Source of the DNA: an uncultured Oxalobacteraceae bacterium
GTDB lineage: Bacteria > Pseudomonadota > Gammaproteobacteria > Burkholderiales > Burkholderiaceae
DNA: 8,623 bases
Direction of reading: 5' to 3'
NCBI GenBank assembly: GCA_946480015.1
Contig: CAMLIL010000149.1
Span: 1-8,623, forward strand
Below, in pieces: positions 6,290 to 8,623 of this stretch. Position numbers and translations under genes: made by a program. Position 1 is the first letter of the stretch. Every line of letters begins with the position of its first letter. Below the pieces are notes generated by a model. It saw only the letters and a program-made list of their open reading frames with translations. It searched no databases and was not told the DNA's origin.

Positions 6290-7030
6290 ATGCGCCGGCA
6301 GCAAGGCTTTACCTACCTCGGCCTGATCATTCTGGTGGCGGTGATCGGCATGGTCGGTGCGGCCAGCCTGAAGATCGGCGCGCTGCTGCAGCGCGCCGCC
6401 GCCGAGGAAGAGTTGCTGGAAATCGGCGCCCAGTTCAGCGCCGCCCTCAAGAGCTATGCCGCGGCCACCCCGGCGGGCCAGCTGCAGCAGCCGAAAACCC
6501 TGCAGGATTTGCTGCGCGATCCGCGCTCGTCGGCCGTGCGGCGCCACCTGCGCAAGATCTTCGTCGATCCGGTCACCGGCAAGGCCGAGTGGGGGGTGAT
6601 GTATCTGGGCGATAAAGTGGGCGTGATCGGCGTCTACAGCCTGTCGCAGTCCAAGCCGCTCAAGATCGCCAATTTCGACGCGCGCTTTACCAATCTCGAC
6701 AACAAGAAGAAAATCTCGGACTGGAAGTTCATGATGCCGGGGCAATCCGCCGCGCTGACGCCGCCTGCCAATGGGGCCGCCCAGCCGTCGCTGTTCGGCC
6801 AGCCCAGGCCCGGTGCGCCCGCGCCAATGGTGCCGGGGGCGGCGCCCCCTGAAGCCGGGATGGCCCCCGTCCCGCTCACTGCGGACGGCGCACATCCGGC
6901 CGAGGCGCCCGCGCCCGGGGCCAGCCTGGAAGCGCCTTCAACGCCGGAGCAGGAACCGGAGCCGGAGAACAAGCCTGACGAGAAAACCGACGAAACGCCT
7001 GCGGATGGCGATCCCACGCTCCGAAAGTAG
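6290..7030 (+). CDS. Third, atypical pseudopilin lacking Glu5, with Pro-rich/acidic tail
   Basis: 246 aa. Leader MRRQQG is followed by FTYLGLIILVAVIGMVGAASL, a hydrophobic class III N-terminus with predicted cleavage between G6 and F7. Mature position 5 is Gly11 instead of the near-invariant Glu. The pilin-like domain, about 35-148, has EEELLEIGAQFSAALKSYA, KTLQDLLRDPR, IFVDPVTGKAEWGVMYL, GVIGVYSLSQSKPLK and ISDWKFM. A long tail, about 150-246, is first Ala/Pro/Gly-rich and then strongly charged (EQEPEPENKPDEKTDETP). Absence of Glu5 is known for GspK, which caps the pseudopilus tip, so a tip or initiating role is possible. The pilin domain is otherwise G-like, and GspK's large insertion is absent. 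It starts 2 nt after the previous stop with little Shine-Dalgarno, so it probably depends on coupling. It is the last gene of the operon. Confidence 0.85.
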   Translation: MRRQQGFTYLGLIILVAVIGMVGAASLKIGALLQRAAAEEELLEIGAQFSAALKSYAAATPAGQLQQPKTLQDLLRDPRSSAVRRHLRKIFVDPVTGKAEWGVMYLGDKVGVIGVYSLSQSKPLKIANFDARFTNLDNKKKISDWKFMMPGQSAALTPPANGAAQPSLFGQPRPGAPAPMVPGAAPPEAGMAPVPLTADGAHPAEAPAPGASLEAPSTPEQEPEPENKPDEKTDETPADGDPTLRK

Positions 7031-7049
7031 GGCACCTGACTCGGCGCCA

Positions 7050-7084
7050 CGCCAGCTGTACACGAGCTGGCGCAGCCGCTGCGC
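7050..7084. terminator. Candidate bidirectional terminator: two overlapping inverted repeats
   Basis: This lies between convergent genes in the only intergenic gap. The first repeat is CGCCAGCT (7050-7057) paired with AGCTGGCG (7065-7072), a perfect 8-bp stem with a 7-nt loop. The second is GCGCAG (7070-7075) paired with CTGCGC (7079-7084), a 6-bp stem with a 3-nt loop. They share 7070-7072, so they cannot both form fully. On the + strand the second stem is followed by only a weak TATTT; on the - strand no T-run follows. The structure is clear but terminator function is only inferred. Confidence 0.45.
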
Positions 7085-8623
7085 TATTTCCCCATGCGCC
7101 GGAAATCGGCCAGCCGGAATCCGAGCACAAATAGGGCGGCAAAATACGCCGCTGCCGCCACGCCGATAATTCCCAGCAGGGCAAGCACGCGCAACAGCGC
7201 ATGCTTTTGCAGCCCGGCCCAGTCGAACTGGCCCGCGGCGAAATAGCAAACCGCGCCCAGCACCGTCACCGCCACCACCAGTTTCAGGAAGAACGGCCAC
7301 CATCCCGCCTGCGGCACCAGAATGCCGCGCCGGCGCAGGCCGGTGTAGAGCAGGGTGGCGTTGATGCAGGCGCCCATGCCGATCGACAGCGCCAGTCCGG
7401 CCACGCCCAAGAGCGGCACGAACACCAGGTTGAGCAGCTGGGTAAGCACCAGCACGCCCACGGCGATATTGACCGGGGTGCGCACTTCCTGGCGCGCATA
7501 AAAGGCCGGCGCCAGCGTCTTGACCATGATGATGCCGAGCAGCCCGGCGGCGTAGGCGATCAGCGGCATGGCCGAGGTGTGGATGTTGGCGGCCTTGAAC
7601 TGGCCGTAGTGGAACAGGGTGGCGATCATCGGTTCGGCCAGGGCCGCCATGCCGACCGCCGCCGGCAGCGCCAGCATGAAGGTCAGGCGCATGCCCCAGT
7701 TGAGCAGGGATGAATACTCGGTACTGTCGCCCTCGGTGTTGGCTTTGGCCAGGCTGGGCAGCAAAACCGTGCCCAGCGCCACGCCCAGCATCGCCGTGGG
7801 AAATTCCATCAGGCGGTCGGCGTAGGTGAGGGCGGTGACGCTGCCGGCGGCCAGGGAGGCGGCGATGCTGGTGTTGATCAGCAAGCTGATCTGCGCGGCC
7901 GAGACGGCGAACACGGCCGGCCCCATCTTGCGCAAGATGCGCCGCACGCCGGGATTGCGCAGGGCGGCGGCCACGTTCAAATGGATGCGCGGCAGCATGC
8001 CGATCCGGATCAGCGAGGGAATCTGCACGCCCACCTGCAGCACGCCGCCGACCATGACGGCAATGGCCATCGCGTAGATCGGCTGGGCCATGCGCGGCGC
8101 CAGCACCGTCGCGCCGAGGATGGACGACAGGTTCAGCAGCACCGGGGTGAACGCCGGGATCTTGAACTGGCGCCAGGTGTTGAGCACGCCGCCGCCGAGC
8201 GCGACCAGCGACATGCAGGCAATGTAGGGGTACATCAGGCGCGTCATGAACACCGCGCTGTCGAAGGCGCCCGGGGTGTCGTTCAGGCCGCTGCCTATCC
8301 ATAGCAGCAGCAGCGGGGCGGTGATGATGCCCACCACGCTGACCAGGATGGTCGACCACAGCAGGACCGTGCCGACATGGTCGACCAGCACCCGCGTTTC
8401 CTCATGGCCGTCCTTGCCTTTGTATTCCGACAGGATCGGGACGAAGGCTTGCGAGAAGGCGCCCTCGGCGAACAGGCGGCGCAGCAGGTTGGGGATGCGG
8501 AAGGCGATATTGAAGGCGTCCGAGAAGGCATCGGCCCCGAAGGCGCGCGCGAACAGGCTGTCGCGCAGCAGGCCGGTGATCCGGGACAGCATGGTCATGC
8601 TGGTGATGGCGGAGAGGGTCTTG
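7084..8623 (-). CDS. murJ: MurJ lipid II flippase, 5' end just beyond the window
   Basis: Inner-membrane MOP-superfamily protein that flips lipid II for peptidoglycan synthesis. The frame stays open to the window edge, reading KTLSAITSMTMLSRITGLLRD. The family usually begins MNLLK-x-L, so only about four or five N-terminal codons are missing; the ATG at 8598 is probably internal. The 512 visible residues fit the usual ~515-aa length and the 14-helix pattern. Hallmarks are the Args of SR(I)TGLLRD (E. coli R18 and R24), the Asp of FSDAF (D39), PNLLRRLFAEGAFSQAFVPIL (including R52 and E57), and YADRLMEFP (D269, R270, E273). The C-terminus is FRLADFRRMGK. It is convergent with the filament operon and unrelated to it in function. 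No internal stop or frameshift is seen. Confidence 0.96.
   Translation of the reverse strand, partial: KTLSAITSMTMLSRITGLLRDSLFARAFGADAFSDAFNIAFRIPNLLRRLFAEGAFSQAFVPILSEYKGKDGHEETRVLVDHVGTVLLWSTILVSVVGIITAPLLLLWIGSGLNDTPGAFDSAVFMTRLMYPYIACMSLVALGGGVLNTWRQFKIPAFTPVLLNLSSILGATVLAPRMAQPIYAMAIAVMVGGVLQVGVQIPSLIRIGMLPRIHLNVAAALRNPGVRRILRKMGPAVFAVSAAQISLLINTSIAASLAAGSVTALTYADRLMEFPTAMLGVALGTVLLPSLAKANTEGDSTEYSSLLNWGMRLTFMLALPAAVGMAALAEPMIATLFHYGQFKAANIHTSAMPLIAYAAGLLGIIMVKTLAPAFYARQEVRTPVNIAVGVLVLTQLLNLVFVPLLGVAGLALSIGMGACINATLLYTGLRRRGILVPQAGWWPFFLKLVVAVTVLGAVCYFAAGQFDWAGLQKHALLRVLALLGIIGVAAAAYFAALFVLGFRLADFRRMGK

Noticed and set aside
6938..8359. 473-codon minus-strand open frame overlapping murJ
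   Set aside because: Out-of-frame reading of murJ on the same strand. The product is Arg/His/Gly/Ala-rich without recognisable motifs, while the murJ frame shows full family conservation.
1..8623. Search for tRNA, rRNA, insertion sequences, att sites, CRISPR arrays or an internal operon promoter
   Set aside because: Apart from a 53-nt gap the window is fully coding. No cloverleaf, transposase, terminal inverted repeats or convincing -35/-10 pair was seen by eye.

Overview
The window is GC-rich, gene-dense, and looks like chromosomal DNA of a betaproteobacterium. The MurJ sequence and the pseudopilin families most resemble Burkholderiales, probably Oxalobacteraceae (Massilia, Duganella or Janthinobacterium type). 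This is a judgement from remembered protein families, not from a search.

Positions 1-7030 (+ strand) hold nine tightly packed genes of one type IV filament machine, a hybrid between a type II secretion system and a type IV pilus. In order they are: the 3' part of a GspE/PilB-family assembly ATPase; a PilM-like cytoplasmic protein; PilN-like and PilO-like single-pass inner-membrane proteins; a PilP/GspC-like protein with a polyproline linker; a lipoprotein secretin with N-terminal TPR repeats; and three pseudopilins. Seven of the eight gene junctions overlap by 1-8 nt and the last has a 2-nt gap, so the block is almost certainly one translationally coupled operon whose promoter lies before the window.

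Inferred workings: the ATPase drives pseudopilin polymerisation in the inner membrane. The PilM/N/O/P-like proteins form the platform that links the motor to the outer-membrane secretin ring. The pseudopilins form a short periplasmic pseudopilus. No GspF/PilC platform protein, prepilin peptidase, typical GspH/I/J/K minor pseudopilins or secreted substrate is encoded here. GspF and the peptidase must be supplied from elsewhere if the machine works.

Positions 7031-7083 are the only intergenic gap. It carries two overlapping inverted repeats between convergent genes and is a candidate bidirectional terminator.

Positions 7084-8623 (- strand) hold murJ, the lipid II flippase gene, lacking only a few N-terminal codons beyond the window edge. 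It is a housekeeping gene unrelated to the filament operon.

The most distinctive points are the hybrid composition, the TPR-bearing liposecretin with an Ala/Pro tail instead of a recognisable pilotin-binding end, three pseudopilins that seem to share one C-terminal template, and a third pseudopilin with Gly in place of Glu at mature position 5.
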